DNA of 64,000 bases, taken from positions 112,154 to 176,153 of the forward strand of contig NZ_SSON01000077.1 in assembly GCF_029871245.1 (NCBI RefSeq), written 5' to 3'. Shown piece after piece: positions 18,514 through 27,960 of this stretch (position 1 is the stretch's first letter; each line of letters opens with the position of its first letter). The stretch is from Pseudomonas sp. BN102. Its GTDB lineage: Bacteria > Pseudomonadota > Gammaproteobacteria > Pseudomonadales > Pseudomonadaceae. The notes below the pieces were generated by a model. It was not told the DNA's origin. It was given only the letters and a program-made list of their open reading frames with translations, and made no database searches. Made by a program: the position numbers and the translations under genes.

Positions 18514-20901
18514 ATGAGCAACCCAACCGCTTTCGACCTGCCCATCACTGGGATGACCTGCGCCAGCTGCGCCGGCCGCGTCGAGCGTGCCCTGGCCAAG
18601 GTGCCGGGGGTACAGGCCGCCAGCGTCAACCTGGCCACCGAACAGGCCCGCGTCCAGGCGCCCGGCGACAGCCTGCCGGCCCTGGTGGCGGCCGTCGAAG
18701 CGGCCGGCTACCAGGTACCGGCCCAGCGCCTGGAACTGGCCATCGGCGGCATGACCTGCGCCAGCTGTTCCGGCCGCGTCGAGCGCGCCCTGCGCAAGGT
18801 GCCGGGGGTCGCCGAGGTTACGGTGAACCTGGCCAGCGAGCGCGCCCACCTGAATCTCTTCGGCCCGCCCGACAGCGCCAGCCTGATCCAGGCCGTGGAA
18901 GCCGCCGGCTACTCGGCCAGGCTGATCGACGAAGACCAGCCGCCGGTCGATGACGCCGCAGCCCGCCTGCAACGCGAGCGCTGGGCGGTGCTGCTGGCTC
19001 TTGTCCTGGCTCTGCCGCTGGTGGTGCCGATGCTGCTGGAATGGTTCGGTCTGCACTGGATGCTGCCGGCCTGGGCGCAGTTCGCCCTGGCCACACCCGT
19101 GCAGTTCATCCTCGGTGCGCGCTTCTACCGCGCCGCCTGGAAGGCAGTGAAGGCCGGCGCCGGCAACATGGACCTGCTGGTGGCCATCGGCACCAGCGCC
19201 GGCTACGGCCTCAGTCTCTACCAGTGGTGGGCGACGCAACCCGGCCAGTTGCCGCACCTCTACTTCGAAGCTTCGGCCGTGGTTATCGCTCTGGTGCTGC
19301 TGGGCAAATACCTGGAAAGCCGCGCCAAGCGCCAGACCGGCGCCGCCATCCGCGCGCTGGAGGCCCTGCGGCCGGAGCGCGCCACCCGCCTGCGCGATGA
19401 TGGCCGCGAGGAAGACGTCGCCATCGCCGCCCTGCAACTGGGGGACCTGCTGGTGGTCAAGCCCGGCGAACGTTTCCCCGCCGACGGCGAGGTGAGCGAA
19501 GGCCAGAGCCATGCCGACGAAGCCCTGATCAGTGGTGAAAGCCTGCCGGTGCCCAAGCAGCCCGGCGACCGCGTCACCGCTGGCGCCATCAATGGCGAAG
19601 GCCGCCTGCTGGTACGCACGACCGCCCTCGGTGGCGAAACCGTGCTGGCGCGGATCATCCGCCTGGTGGAAGACGCCCAAGCGGCCAAGGCGCCGATCCA
19701 GAAGCTGGTCGACCGGGTCAGCCAGGTGTTCGTCCCCGCAGTGCTGCTGATCGCCCTCGCCACCCTGGTCGTCTGGCTGCTGGCCGGCGCCGGCATCGAG
19801 ACGGCGCTGATCAATGCCGTTGCCGTACTGGTAATCGCCTGCCCCTGCGCCCTCGGCCTGGCCACCCCCACCGCCATCATGGCCGGCACCGGCGTCGCCG
19901 CGCGCCACGGCATCCTGATCAAGGACGCCGAAGCCCTGGAAGTGGCCCATGCCGTGCAGGCCGTGGCCTTCGACAAGACCGGCACCCTGACTTCCGGCAG
20001 CCCGCGCATCGCCCATCTGGCCGCCGCCACGGGCAGCGATGCCGAGCTGCTGCAACTGGCCGGCGCCCTGCAGCGCGGCAGCGAACACCCCTTGGCCAAG
20101 GCCGTGCTGGACGCCTGCGCCGAGCGCGATCTGCAAGTCCCGGCCGTGGAAGCCAGCCAGGCCCTGGCCGGGCGCGGTATCCAGGGCCGGGTGGGTGAGC
20201 GTCTGCTGGCCCTGGGCAACCGTCGTCTGCTGGACGAGCAAGGCCTGCCGAGTGGCGAACTGGAGGCAAATGCCACCGCCTGGGAAGCCGAAGGCCGCAC
20301 CCTGTCCTGGCTGCTGGAGCTGGAGCCGCAGCGGCGCGTGCTCGGCCTCTTCGCCTTCGGCGACACCTTGAAGCCGGGCGCTGCCGATGCCGTGCAGACC
20401 CTGCGCGAACGGGATATCCACAGCCACCTGATCACCGGCGACAACCGCGGCAGCGCGCGGGTGGTGGCCGAGGTCCTGGGCATCGAGTCGGTCCATGCCG
20501 AAGTGCTGCCGGCGGACAAGGCCGCCACTGTGGCGGCGCTCAAGGCGGACGGCGCGGTGGTGGCCATGGTCGGCGACGGTATCAACGACGCCCCGGCCCT
20601 GGCCGCCGCCGACGTCGGCATCGCCATGGGCGGCGGCACCGACGTGGCCATGCATGCCGCGGGCATCACCCTGATGCGCGGCGACCCGCGGCTGGTGCCG
20701 GCGGCGCTGGATATCTCCCGGCGCACCTATGCGAAGATCCGCCAGAACCTGTTCTGGGCCTTCATCTACAACCTGATCGGCATCCCCCTGGCTGCCGCCG
20801 GCCTGCTCAGCCCGGTGGTGGCGGGCGCGGCCATGGCGCTGTCCAGCGTCAGCGTGGTGAGCAATGCGCTGCTGCTGAAGACCTGGAAGCCGGACGAGTA
20901 A
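18514..20901 (+). CDS. copA: Cu(I)-exporting P1B-type ATPase CopA
   Basis: A 795-residue inner-membrane ATPase that pumps Cu(I) to the periplasm. It has two N-terminal metal-binding domains with GMTCASC (C16/C19 and C82/C85). The transmembrane CPC motif is at 443-445, the phosphorylated aspartate D487 is in DKTGT, and the hinge motif is GDGINDAPA. The start at 18514 has AAGGAGGA 6-7 nt upstream; the earlier ATG at 18472 overlaps the promoter. Transcription is expected to be CueR-dependent. Confidence 0.95.
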   Translation: MSNPTAFDLPITGMTCASCAGRVERALAKVPGVQAASVNLATEQARVQAPGDSLPALVAAVEAAGYQVPAQRLELAIGGMTCASCSGRVERALRKVPGVAEVTVNLASERAHLNLFGPPDSASLIQAVEAAGYSARLIDEDQPPVDDAAARLQRERWAVLLALVLALPLVVPMLLEWFGLHWMLPAWAQFALATPVQFILGARFYRAAWKAVKAGAGNMDLLVAIGTSAGYGLSLYQWWATQPGQLPHLYFEASAVVIALVLLGKYLESRAKRQTGAAIRALEALRPERATRLRDDGREEDVAIAALQLGDLLVVKPGERFPADGEVSEGQSHADEALISGESLPVPKQPGDRVTAGAINGEGRLLVRTTALGGETVLARIIRLVEDAQAAKAPIQKLVDRVSQVFVPAVLLIALATLVVWLLAGAGIETALINAVAVLVIACPCALGLATPTAIMAGTGVAARHGILIKDAEALEVAHAVQAVAFDKTGTLTSGSPRIAHLAAATGSDAELLQLAGALQRGSEHPLAKAVLDACAERDLQVPAVEASQALAGRGIQGRVGERLLALGNRRLLDEQGLPSGELEANATAWEAEGRTLSWLLELEPQRRVLGLFAFGDTLKPGAADAVQTLRERDIHSHLITGDNRGSARVVAEVLGIESVHAEVLPADKAATVAALKADGAVVAMVGDGINDAPALAAADVGIAMGGGTDVAMHAAGITLMRGDPRLVPAALDISRRTYAKIRQNLFWAFIYNLIGIPLAAAGLLSPVVAGAAMALSSVSVVSNALLLKTWKPDE

Positions 20902-20907
20902 TGCTCT

Positions 20908-20993
20908 CGTAGGTTGGTGCTGAGCCTGCGAAGCCCAACGACGATGTTGGGCCTCGCTCCGCTCGGACCAGCGTGGCCCGCACCAACCTACGG
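20908..20993. repeat. REP family B palindrome between copA and cueR
   Basis: A long imperfect inverted repeat with arms CGTAGGTTGGTGC and GCACCAACCTACGG and inner arms GCCCAAC/GTTGGGC. It is the clearest stand-alone family B element. It sits 6 bp after copA and 21 bp before the cueR start, so it may separate the two transcripts. Confidence 0.75.
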
Positions 20994-21014
20994 AAACTGC
21001 ATGAGGAAATAGCC

Positions 21015-21416
21015 ATGAACATCGGCCAAGCCGCCAAGAAAAGCGGACTGACCGCAAAGATGATCCGCTACTACGAAGGCATCGGCCTGCTGCCGGCGGC
21101 CGGCCGCAGCGACAGCGGCTATCGCCAGTACAGCGCCCAGGACCTGCACACCCTGGCCTTCATCAAGCGTTCGCGGGACCTGGGCTTCTCGCTGGAAGAA
21201 GTCGGCAAGCTGCTGCAGCTCTGGCAGGACCGCCAGCGCGCCAGCGCCGATGTGAAGGCCCTGGCCCGCGGCCATATCGACGAGCTGAACCGCAAGATCG
21301 CCGAGCTGGCCGGCCTGCGCGACACCCTGCAGGAGCTGGTGGAGCACTGCCACGGTGACCAACGGCCCGACTGCCCGATCCTCAGGGATCTGGAGTCAGG
21401 CGGCTGTTGCCACTGA
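21015..21416 (+). CDS. cueR: Copper-responsive MerR regulator CueR
   Basis: A 133-residue MerR-family activator. The winged helix-turn-helix begins MNIGQAAKKSGLTAKMIRYY, a dimerisation coil follows, and the Cu(I) loop has C112 and C120 (EHCHGDQRPDC). That spacing is typical of CueR and differs from zinc or mercury sensors. A GGCCH-like tail (ESGGCCH) closes the protein. The start at 21015 has GAGG 9 nt upstream. It should act on the dyads at 18010 and 18462. Its 3' end overlaps the convergent EamA gene by 35 bp. Confidence 0.93.
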   Translation: MNIGQAAKKSGLTAKMIRYYEGIGLLPAAGRSDSGYRQYSAQDLHTLAFIKRSRDLGFSLEEVGKLLQLWQDRQRASADVKALARGHIDELNRKIAELAGLRDTLQELVEHCHGDQRPDCPILRDLESGGCCH

Positions 21417-22284
21417 ATACGCGGCCGAGCAGCCCCTTGGGCAGCACCGTGATCGCCAGCCCAGTGAACACCAGCACGCAGGCCAGCCAACCGGCGGCGC
21501 TGAGCTGCTCGCCCAGCAGCAGCCAGCCCGACAGCAGGCCCGACACCGGCACCGCCAGGGCGAAAGGCGTCACCAGGCTGGCCGGGTAGCGCTGCAGCAG
21601 GAAACTCCACAGGCCAAAACCCACGGTGGTGGCGAGGAAGGCGATATAGACCAGCGCGCCGATGCCGCCCCAACTGGGATGGGCCAGTGCCGCGCCAATG
21701 GCTTCCGGTCCCTCGAAGACATAGGACAACGCCAGCAGGGGCAGCGGAGGAATCAGACTGACCCAGCAGATCAGCCGCAGCATGTCCTTGGCGCCGCTGC
21801 GCTTGGTGGCGATGTTGGCGAAGGCCCAGGCCAGCGCCGCCGCGATCACCAGCATGAAGGCCAGCAGGCTGTCGCCCAGCGGCCGGCCGAGGCCGATCAG
21901 CACCAGCCCGGACGCCGCCAGCAGCAAGCCGAACAACCCCCGGCGGCTGGGCCGCTCACCGAGGAATAGCGCGGCGATCAGTATGGTGAAGAACACCTGG
22001 CTCTGCAGCACCAGCGACGACAGCCCGGCCGGCATGCCCAGATGCATGCCAACAAAGAGCAGGCCGAACTTGATCACCCCCAGGAGCAGGCCAATCTGCA
22101 CTATCCGCCAGAAGGGCGCCGGCATGGGGCCGCGCAGGAACAACAGCGGCAACGCCGCCAGGCCGAAGCGCAGGGCGCAGAACAGCAGCGGTGGGAAATC
22201 CTCCAGGCCGACCTTGATCACCACGAAATTGACACCCCAGATCAGGGTGACCAGCAGGGCCAGGAGAATGTGCGGGAGGGACAT
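21382..22284 (-). CDS. EamA-family DMT-superfamily exporter
   Basis: A 300-residue inner-membrane protein with ten hydrophobic helices in two EamA repeats (LVTLIWGVNFVVIKVGLEDF at the start of the first, AFANIATKRSGAK at the second). Members export amino acids such as cysteine or O-acetylserine; the substrate here is not known. There is no good ribosome binding site before 22284. Its last 35 bp overlap the 3' end of cueR on the other strand. Confidence 0.87.
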   Translation of the reverse strand: MSLPHILLALLVTLIWGVNFVVIKVGLEDFPPLLFCALRFGLAALPLLFLRGPMPAPFWRIVQIGLLLGVIKFGLLFVGMHLGMPAGLSSLVLQSQVFFTILIAALFLGERPSRRGLFGLLLAASGLVLIGLGRPLGDSLLAFMLVIAAALAWAFANIATKRSGAKDMLRLICWVSLIPPLPLLALSYVFEGPEAIGAALAHPSWGGIGALVYIAFLATTVGFGLWSFLLQRYPASLVTPFALAVPVSGLLSGWLLLGEQLSAAGWLACVLVFTGLAITVLPKGLLGRVFSGNSRLTPDP

Positions 22285-22397
22285 GGCGTGCGCTCCGGAA
22301 ACTCAGGCACACGCTAGCAGCCGGGCGCGGGATTGTATGGATACAGATGGGTGGGAAAACGCCAGGGAGGTGTATGGGCGCCTCTCCACCTGTAGGG

Positions 22398-22693
22398 GCG
22401 AAATCATTCGCCAAGCAGACCGTAGGTCTGGCATTCGGACGCCGTGCCGAGCCCACCAGCCCTCACCCCAACCCTCTCCCGCAGGCGGGAGAGGGGGCTG
22501 ACCGTGCAGCCAGGCACCTCATCGCACCTAAGGGCCCTCTCTGTAGCGAATTCATTCGCCAAGCAGACCGTAGGTCTGGCATTCGGACGCCGTTCCGAGC
22601 CCACCAGCCCTCACCCCAACCCTCTCCCGCAGGCGGGACAGGGGGCTGACCGTGCAGCCAGGCACCTCATCGCACCTAAGGGCTCTCCCTGTA
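22398..22693. repeat. Tandem duplication, two 148-bp units
   Basis: Two adjacent copies at a spacing of exactly 148 bp (for example AAGCAGACCGTAGGTCTGG at 22413 and 22561). Each has a partial family A unit, a GACCGTAGGTC hairpin, a CCCTCTCCC...GGGAGAGGG-type hairpin and a unique TGACCGTGCAGCCAGGCACC tract. Copies differ at only a few positions, so the duplication looks recent. No open frame is maintained through it. This and the next repeat fill the 575-bp gap between the EamA and ferritin genes. Confidence 0.8.
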
Positions 22694-22777
22694 GGAGCGA
22701 ATTCATTCGCGAAAGGGCCGCGCAGCGGCCCGGTAGGTTGGGCCGGGCGGCGTTCCGCGAGCGCAGCGAAGCCCAAC
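22689..22777. repeat. Composite REP, family A plus family B arms
   Basis: A typical family A unit (TGTAGGAGCGAATTCATTCG) runs into a GGGCCGCGCAGCGGCCC hairpin, then a family B arm (GGTAGGTTGGG...GCGAAGCCCAAC). It directly follows the 148-bp tandem repeat. Confidence 0.65.
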
Positions 22778-22814
22778 AGACCAAGGCACCGTGCCCAGCG
22801 ACCACATCCACCAA

Positions 22815-22839
22815 ACAAAAAGGGCCGCATCAGCGGCCC
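22815..22839 (-). terminator. Rho-independent terminator of the ferritin gene
   Basis: On the minus strand a GGGCCGC/GCGGCCC stem with a 4-nt loop is followed by TTTTTG, 21 bp past the ferritin stop codon. This is a classical intrinsic terminator. Confidence 0.85.
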
Positions 22840-22860
22840 CTCTTTAATCCCGGATCAGCC

Positions 22861-23325
22861 TCACGCCTGCGACTGCAGGTAGTTCTCCAGGCCGATGCGG
22901 TCGATCAGGCCGAGCTGCTGCTCCAGCCAGTAGGCGTGATCTTCCTCGGTGTCCTTCAGCTGGGCGGCGAGGATGTCGCGGCTCATGTAGTCCTTATGCT
23001 TCTCGCACAGGGTGATGCCCTTGCTCAGCGCGGCGCGCACTTCATATTCCAGCTTGAGGTCGGCACGCAGCATGTCGGGCACTGTATGCCCGGGGTGGAT
23101 GGCCCGGGGGCGCATGTCCGGAGTGCTTTCCAGGAAGAGGATGCGCTGCAGCAGGGCATCAGCGTGCTGGGTTTCCTCCTCCATCTCGTGGTTGATGCGC
23201 TCGAAGAGCTTGTTGAAGCCCCAGTCCTGATACATCCGCGAATGCAGGAAGTACTGGTCCCGGGCGGCCAGTTCGCCGCGCAATAGGTCCTTGAGGTATT
23301 CCACCACTTCGGCTTGGCCTTGCAT
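22861..23325 (-). CDS. ftnA: Bacterial ferritin (BfrA/FtnA type)
   Basis: A 154-residue ferroxidase subunit of the 24-mer iron-storage cage. It carries the ligands expected for the di-iron centre (E in [12 protein letters not shown] and H in [12 protein letters not shown] in LKLEYEVR, E and H in DTEEDHAYW). The sequence is closest to the P. aeruginosa PA4235 type, originally called bfrA and now regarded as a haem-free ferritin. It reads [15 protein letters not shown] and ends GLENYLQSQ. The start at 23325 has AGGAG 8 nt upstream. The gene is monocistronic with its own terminator. Confidence 0.93.
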   Translation of the reverse strand: MQGQAEVVEYLKDLLRGELAARDQYFLHSRMYQDWGFNKLFERINHEMEEETQHADALLQRILFLESTPDMRPRAIHPGHTVPDMLRADLKLEYEVRAALSKGITLCEKHKDYMSRDILAAQLKDTEEDHAYWLEQQLGLIDRIGLENYLQSQA

Positions 23326-23390
23326 CTGCACATCTCCTGAAAAACCAGCGAACAAGGATCCTGTGCCGACCCGCCCCGGTCAAGTCAGCC

Positions 23391-24284
23391 TCAGCCGAGC
23401 ATCCAGGGAGGAGTCGGCTCTGCCCGCTCGGTCGGCGCATCGCGTTCGGCCAGTGCCGCCTGGCGTCGCGCCTCGTCGGCCAGGGCGGCCTTGATCTCGC
23501 GCATCACGGCGTCCAGGTCGGCGGAGTCCTCGGGTTCGGCGAACTGGCCGGTGAGCTGGGCCTCAGGCGTCAGCTTGCCATCCTCGAACAGGGCCCACAT
23601 TTCCTTGGCGTACCGGGTGAACTTCAACTCCGGCGCATAGCGGCCGAAATACTCGGCCATATTGCCGACATCACGCTCCAGCATGCGGAAAGCGTGGTTG
23701 TTGCCGGCGGCATCCACCGCCTGGGGCAGGTCGATGATAACGGGCCCGTAGGGGTCGAGGAGCACGTTGAATTCTGAAAGGTCGCCGTGAACCAGACCCG
23801 CGCAGAGCATCTTCACAATCTCGCCGATCATGAAGGCGTGGAATTCGCGGGCGTCCTCGGGCGTCAGGTCGACGTCGTTCAGGCGCGGCGCGGCATCGCC
23901 CTCGCCATCGCTGACCAGTTCCATCAGCAGCACGCCATCGAGGAAGTCGTAGGGCTTGGGCACCCGCACCCCGGCATTGGCCAGGTGGAACAGCGCGGCC
24001 ACCTCGGCGTTCTGCCAGGCGTCTTCACGCTCACGGCGGCCGTACTTGGAACCCTTGGCCATGGCCCGGGCGTCACGGCTGTTGCGGACCTTGCGGCCCT
24101 CCTGGTACTCGGCGGCCTGGCGGAAACCACGCTTGTTGGCTTCCTTGTAGACCTTGGCGCAGCGCAGCTCGCTACCGCAGCGCACCACGTAGACGGAGGC
24201 TTCCTTGCCGCTCATGAGCGGGCGCAGGACTTCATCGATCAGGCCATCTTCCAGCAGTGGCTCAAGGCGTTTCGGGGTCTTCAT
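23391..24284 (-). CDS. RIO-type atypical serine kinase
   Basis: A RIO1-like protein kinase of 297 residues from MKTPKRLEPLLEDG. It has a P-loop-like MSGKEASVYVV, a nucleotide lysine in LRCAKVYKEANK, the catalytic loop LVHGDLSEFNVLLD and the metal-binding D of VIIDLPQAVD. RIO kinases act in ribosome maturation in eukaryotes and archaea; bacterial roles are poorly known. Family members in pseudomonads usually begin at MKTPKR. However, an ATG at 24341, in frame 19 codons upstream, has a far better site (AGGAGGCGGC), so the protein may be 316 residues. Confidence 0.85.
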   Translation of the reverse strand: MKTPKRLEPLLEDGLIDEVLRPLMSGKEASVYVVRCGSELRCAKVYKEANKRGFRQAAEYQEGRKVRNSRDARAMAKGSKYGRREREDAWQNAEVAALFHLANAGVRVPKPYDFLDGVLLMELVSDGEGDAAPRLNDVDLTPEDAREFHAFMIGEIVKMLCAGLVHGDLSEFNVLLDPYGPVIIDLPQAVDAAGNNHAFRMLERDVGNMAEYFGRYAPELKFTRYAKEMWALFEDGKLTPEAQLTGQFAEPEDSADLDAVMREIKAALADEARRQAALAERDAPTERAEPTPPWMLG

Positions 24285-24355
24285 GCGGGTGCAGCGGGCA
24301 GCCTCGGGAAATAGGGACACTGGGCCGACGTTATACGGCATGCCGCCTCCTACGG

Positions 24356-25249
24356 CTATCCACGACGCGACAGGCTGCGGCGCAATGCCTCAATCGCATA
24401 GCGCACCTTGGCCGGCTGGGCATCGCGGCGGGGGGTGACGATGTAGAGCCCGACCGGCGCCAGTTGCCACTCCGGAAGCGGCGCCAGCAGCCGGCCGCTG
24501 GCCAGTTCCTCGCGGATTTCCGGCTCCGGCTGCAGGGACAGGCCCATGCCCGCCAGGGTGAAACTGCGCACGGCGAGTATGTTGTTGCAGCCCACCCGGC
24601 TTTCCAGTCGCAGGCGCAGCTGTTCGCCGCCGGGGCCGGTGAACGTCAGCTGGTGCTGCTGGCGCTCGCCATTGGGGCTGATCCAGTCCAGCTCCAGCAA
24701 CTGCTCGGGACGATGGATCGGTCCGCTGCGCGCCAGGTAGGCCGGGGCGCAGCAGAGCACCGCAGGCCAGTCGGCCAGATGCCTGGCCACCAGGCTGGAG
24801 TCTTCCTGGCGGCCAACGCGGATGGCGAGATCAATGCGTTGTTCCACCAGGTCAATCTGCTCGTCATGGAAGAACAGTTGCAGGCTGAGCCCCGGATGGG
24901 CCTCCAGCAGCGGCACCAGCGCCTCGGTCAGCATGCCGTTGGAAAAGCCCACGGGCGCGGCGATGCGCAGCTCGCCCACCGGCGCGTCGCGCAATTCAGC
25001 CAGGCGCTGCTCGGCCTGCTGCGCCAGCTCCAGCACCTGGGCGCAGCTCTTGTAGAACACCGCGCCGGCTTCGGTCAGCGTCAATTTGCGCGTGGTGCGG
25101 TGCAGCAGGCTGACCTGGGTTTCCTGCTCCAGCTTGCGGATCTGCTGGCTGACCGCCGAAGCCGTCATGCCCAGCACTTCGGCGGCGGCCACCATGCTGC
25201 CCCGCTCCACCACCGTGGCGAACACCGCCATGCGCTTGAGCTGCTCCAT
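24356..25249 (-). CDS. LysR-family transcriptional regulator
   Basis: A 297-residue LysR protein with winged helix-turn-helix residues VAAAEVLGMTASAVSQQIRK near 21-40 and a substrate-binding domain beginning about residue 90. It belongs to the subgroup whose effector half reads IDLAIRVGRQEDSSLVARHL. It is divergent from the NAD(P)-binding reductase at 25350 with about 100 bp between them, so it likely regulates that operon. Confidence 0.9.
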   Translation of the reverse strand: MEQLKRMAVFATVVERGSMVAAAEVLGMTASAVSQQIRKLEQETQVSLLHRTTRKLTLTEAGAVFYKSCAQVLELAQQAEQRLAELRDAPVGELRIAAPVGFSNGMLTEALVPLLEAHPGLSLQLFFHDEQIDLVEQRIDLAIRVGRQEDSSLVARHLADWPAVLCCAPAYLARSGPIHRPEQLLELDWISPNGERQQHQLTFTGPGGEQLRLRLESRVGCNNILAVRSFTLAGMGLSLQPEPEIREELASGRLLAPLPEWQLAPVGLYIVTPRRDAQPAKVRYAIEALRRSLSRRG

Positions 25250-25349
25250 TCATAAGCTCCGCTTAATTGTGAAAGCACCTGACGGCACTTTTTCCACCGA
25301 TTATCCAGCAGCGATTATGCGTCACCGCAACCTACCTCGGAGATGCTCC

Positions 25350-25991
25350 ATGAAAATCGCCCTGATCGGCGCCACCGGTTTCGTCGGCTCCGCCGTACTT
25401 ACCGAATCCCTGCAGCGCGGCCACCAGGTCACCGCCATTGTCCGCCACCCGGAAAAACTCCCCCAGCACGCCAATCTCACCGCACGCAAGGCCGACGCCT
25501 ATGACGCCGCCGCCATCGCCCAGGCCGTGGCCGACCATGACGCCGTGGTCCACGCCTTCAACCCCGGCTGGGGCGAGGCGAAGATCCGCGAACTGTTCAT
25601 CGAAGGCACCCAGGCCATTTTCGCCGGGGTCAAGCAGGCCGGCGTGAAGCGCCTGCTGATGGTCGGCGGCGCCGGTAGTCTCTACGTCGCACCGAATCTG
25701 CAACTGATCGACACGCCGGACTTCCCCGCCGAATACAAGGAAGGCGCCGAGGGCGCGCGCCAGGCGCTCGACCTGATACGCCTGGAAAGCGCCCTGGACT
25801 GGACCTTCATCTCCCCGCCCGCCTTGCTGCACCCCGGCGCGCGCAGCGGCCGCTTTCGCGTCGGCAGCGACCAGCTGCTGATGGACGGCGAGCAGCCGGC
25901 GAGCATTTCGGTGGCCGACCTCGCCGTGGCCATCATCGACGAGCTGGAACAACCCGAGCACATCCGCCAACGCTTCACCGTCGGCTATTGA
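25350..25991 (+). CDS. NAD(P)H-binding oxidoreductase (atypical SDR)
   Basis: A 213-residue single Rossmann-fold protein with the nucleotide motif GATGFVGSAV at residues 7-16 and the segment KRLLMVGGAGSLYV. It resembles the NmrA/SDR_a5-like family, which binds NAD(P) and acts as a reductase or redox sensor. The start at 25350 has GGAG 7-8 nt upstream; the upstream 88-codon extension is antisense to the LysR gene. It is followed 9 bp later by a DUF2218 gene, probably in the same operon. Confidence 0.87.
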   Translation: MKIALIGATGFVGSAVLTESLQRGHQVTAIVRHPEKLPQHANLTARKADAYDAAAIAQAVADHDAVVHAFNPGWGEAKIRELFIEGTQAIFAGVKQAGVKRLLMVGGAGSLYVAPNLQLIDTPDFPAEYKEGAEGARQALDLIRLESALDWTFISPPALLHPGARSGRFRVGSDQLLMDGEQPASISVADLAVAIIDELEQPEHIRQRFTVGY

Positions 25992-26000
25992 GGACCTGCC

Positions 26001-26282
26001 ATGACCCTGACCGCCTCCGCCCATGTCACCACCGCCACCCCGGCGCGCTACATCAGCCGCCTGTGCAAACACTTCGCCCACCGGGTGCCCGTCAGCTACG
26101 ACGAGCAGCAGGGCCGCATCGAATTCGACCTGGGCCTCGGCCTGTTGCGCGCCGAGGGCGACGGCCTGAACCTGGCCGTGGAAAGCCAGTCCCCCGAAGG
26201 CCTGGAACGCCTGAAGGAAATAGTCGGTAGCCATTTCGTCCGCGTCGCCTGGCAGGAAGAGCTGCAGCTGGAGTGGCGATGA
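26001..26282 (+). CDS. DUF2218 family protein
   Basis: A 93-residue soluble protein matching DUF2218 in length and pattern: an N-terminal SAHVTTATPARYISRLCKHF, a central RIEFDLGLGLLRAEGDGL, and a LERLKEIVGSHFVRVAW tail. GAGG lies 7 nt before the ATG. Family members often sit beside iron-uptake or redox genes. Here it is the second gene after the NAD(P)-binding reductase. The function is unknown. Confidence 0.85.
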   Translation: MTLTASAHVTTATPARYISRLCKHFAHRVPVSYDEQQGRIEFDLGLGLLRAEGDGLNLAVESQSPEGLERLKEIVGSHFVRVAWQEELQLEWR

Positions 26283-26385
26283 CTGGGACGCGACCCGGTG
26301 CGCCTGGAATTTCACCAGAGGGTGAAGATCGTCCGCGGCGGCGTGCTGGTGGATGGCTGAGGCCGCTGCACGGCAGCAGGAACTG

Positions 26386-26428
26386 TGTAGGAGCGGGCTT
26401 GCTCGCGAACCGGACCATTTCGCGAGCA
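26386..26428. repeat. REP-like unit, GGAGCGGGCTTGCTCGCG type
   Basis: TGTAGGAGCGGGCTTGCTCG followed by an inverted TTTCGCGAGC arm. It shares the TGTAGGAGCG head of family A but has a different core. It lies next to the terminator at 26428 in the gap between convergent genes; nothing else is seen in that 238-bp gap. Confidence 0.6.
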
Positions 26429-26461
26429 AAAAAAGGGCGGCCCCTGCATTGCGGGCCGCCC
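26428..26461 (-). terminator. Rho-independent terminator of the thiolase gene
   Basis: A 9-bp stem, GGGCGGCCC/GGGCCGCCC (26435-26443 with 26453-26461), is followed on the minus strand by seven T residues. It lies 60 bp past the thiolase stop codon. Confidence 0.88.
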
Positions 26462-26520
26462 TAAATCACGGAGTTGCTTACATCGCGTGGCCGCGATGAC
26501 TTGCAGCCACGGGTATTGGA

Positions 26521-27798
26521 TTACTTTTCCAGGATCGCGGTCACACCTTGGCCGCCTGCGGCGCAAATAGAGATCAATCCACGGCCCTCGCCAGCCACAG
26601 AAAGCAACTTGGCCAGGTTGGCGACGATACGCCCGCCGGTGGCGGCGAAGGGGTGGCCGGCGGCCAGGGAGCTGCCCTTGACGTTCATCCGGCTGCGGTC
26701 GATGGCGCCCAGAGGCTTGTCCAGGCCGAGGCGGGTCTTGCAGTAGTCGGCGTCCTCCCAGGCTTTCAGCGTGCAAAGCACCTGGGCGGCGAAGGCTTCG
26801 TGGATCTCGTAGTAGTCGAAGTCCTGCAGGCACAGGTTGTTGCGCGCCAGGAGGCGCGGCACGGCGTAGACCGGCGCCATCAGCAAACCTTCCTCGCCGC
26901 TGACGAAATCCACCGCCCCCGCTTCGCCATCCTTGAAGTAGGCCAGGATCGGCAGCCCGCGTGCCTTGGCCCAGTCCTCGCTGGCCAGCAGCACCACCGA
27001 GGCGCCGTCGGTCAGCGGTGTGGAGTTGGCCGCCGTCAGAGTGCCGCGCGCGCCGCGTTCGAACACCGGTTTCAGGGCCGCGAGCTTCTCGGCGTTGATG
27101 TCCGGGCGCAGGTTCTGGTCGCGGGTCAGGCCGCGGAATGGGCTCAGCAGGTCGTTCTGCCAGCCTTCGGCGTAGGCCGCCGCCAGCTTCTGGTGGCTGG
27201 CGATGGCCAGTTGGTCCTGTTCATCGCGGGGGATGGCCCAGGTCTGCGCCATCAGCTCGCAATGCTCGCCCATGGACAGACCGGTGCGCGGCTCGCCGTT
27301 ACGCGGGATGTGCGGCGCCAGGTGGCGCGGGCGGACCTGCAGCAGCGTCTTGATCTTTTCGCTGGTGGACTTGGCCCGGTTGGCTTCGAGGAGGATCTTG
27401 CGCAGCCCCTCATTCACCCCGATGGGCGCGTCCGAGGTGGTGTCCACGCCGCCGGCGATGCCGCTGTCGATCTGTCCCAGGGCGATCTTGTTGGCGACCA
27501 GGATGGCCGCCTCCAGGCCGGTGCCGCAGGCCTGCTGGATGTCGTAGGCCGGGGTTTCCGGGGCCAGGCGCGAGCCCAGCACGCATTCGCGGGCCAGGTT
27601 GAAGTCCCGCGAGTGCTTGAGCACGGCGCCGGCGGCGAACTCGCCGATGCGCTGGCCGTGGAGATTGAAGCGTTCCACCAGGCCTTCGAGGGCGCTGGTC
27701 AGCATGTCCTGGTTGCTCGCCGTGGCGTAGACGGTATTGGAGCGGGCGAAGGGGATGCGGTTGCCGCCGACGATGGCGACCCGGCGCAGCTGGGTCAT
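26521..27798 (-). CDS. Acetyl-CoA C-acyltransferase (FadI-like thiolase)
   Basis: A 425-residue thiolase of beta-oxidation or short-chain CoA metabolism. The nucleophile C91 is in QQACGTGLEAA, the general-base His is in YEIHEAFAAQ, and the second Cys is in ICAAGGQGV. The start at 27798 has AAGGAG 6 nt upstream. It is divergent from a large FabG-type reductase at 27961, and the AraC and MaoC genes follow. This grouping resembles the P. aeruginosa PA4785-PA4787 neighbourhood, as remembered rather than searched. Confidence 0.9.
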   Translation of the reverse strand: MTQLRRVAIVGGNRIPFARSNTVYATASNQDMLTSALEGLVERFNLHGQRIGEFAAGAVLKHSRDFNLARECVLGSRLAPETPAYDIQQACGTGLEAAILVANKIALGQIDSGIAGGVDTTSDAPIGVNEGLRKILLEANRAKSTSEKIKTLLQVRPRHLAPHIPRNGEPRTGLSMGEHCELMAQTWAIPRDEQDQLAIASHQKLAAAYAEGWQNDLLSPFRGLTRDQNLRPDINAEKLAALKPVFERGARGTLTAANSTPLTDGASVVLLASEDWAKARGLPILAYFKDGEAGAVDFVSGEEGLLMAPVYAVPRLLARNNLCLQDFDYYEIHEAFAAQVLCTLKAWEDADYCKTRLGLDKPLGAIDRSRMNVKGSSLAAGHPFAATGGRIVANLAKLLSVAGEGRGLISICAAGGQGVTAILEK

Positions 27799-27960
27799 GG
27801 TGACTCCTTGCGGGTGAGGGTTTGCGGGTTGCAGTGTCGGATACAAGACTAGACGCCTGGATTGGCCGCCTCGCCGCTCGGGAGGTCAGCACGGTCAATT
27901 GCGTGCAATCCGTGTCTGCGTAGAGTGGGCCCACTTTCGTTTGCCAGCAGGAGCTATCCC

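Noticed and set aside
22398..22693. Possible CRISPR array
   Set aside because: Only two units of 148 bp without spacer structure and no cas genes; it is a tandem duplication.
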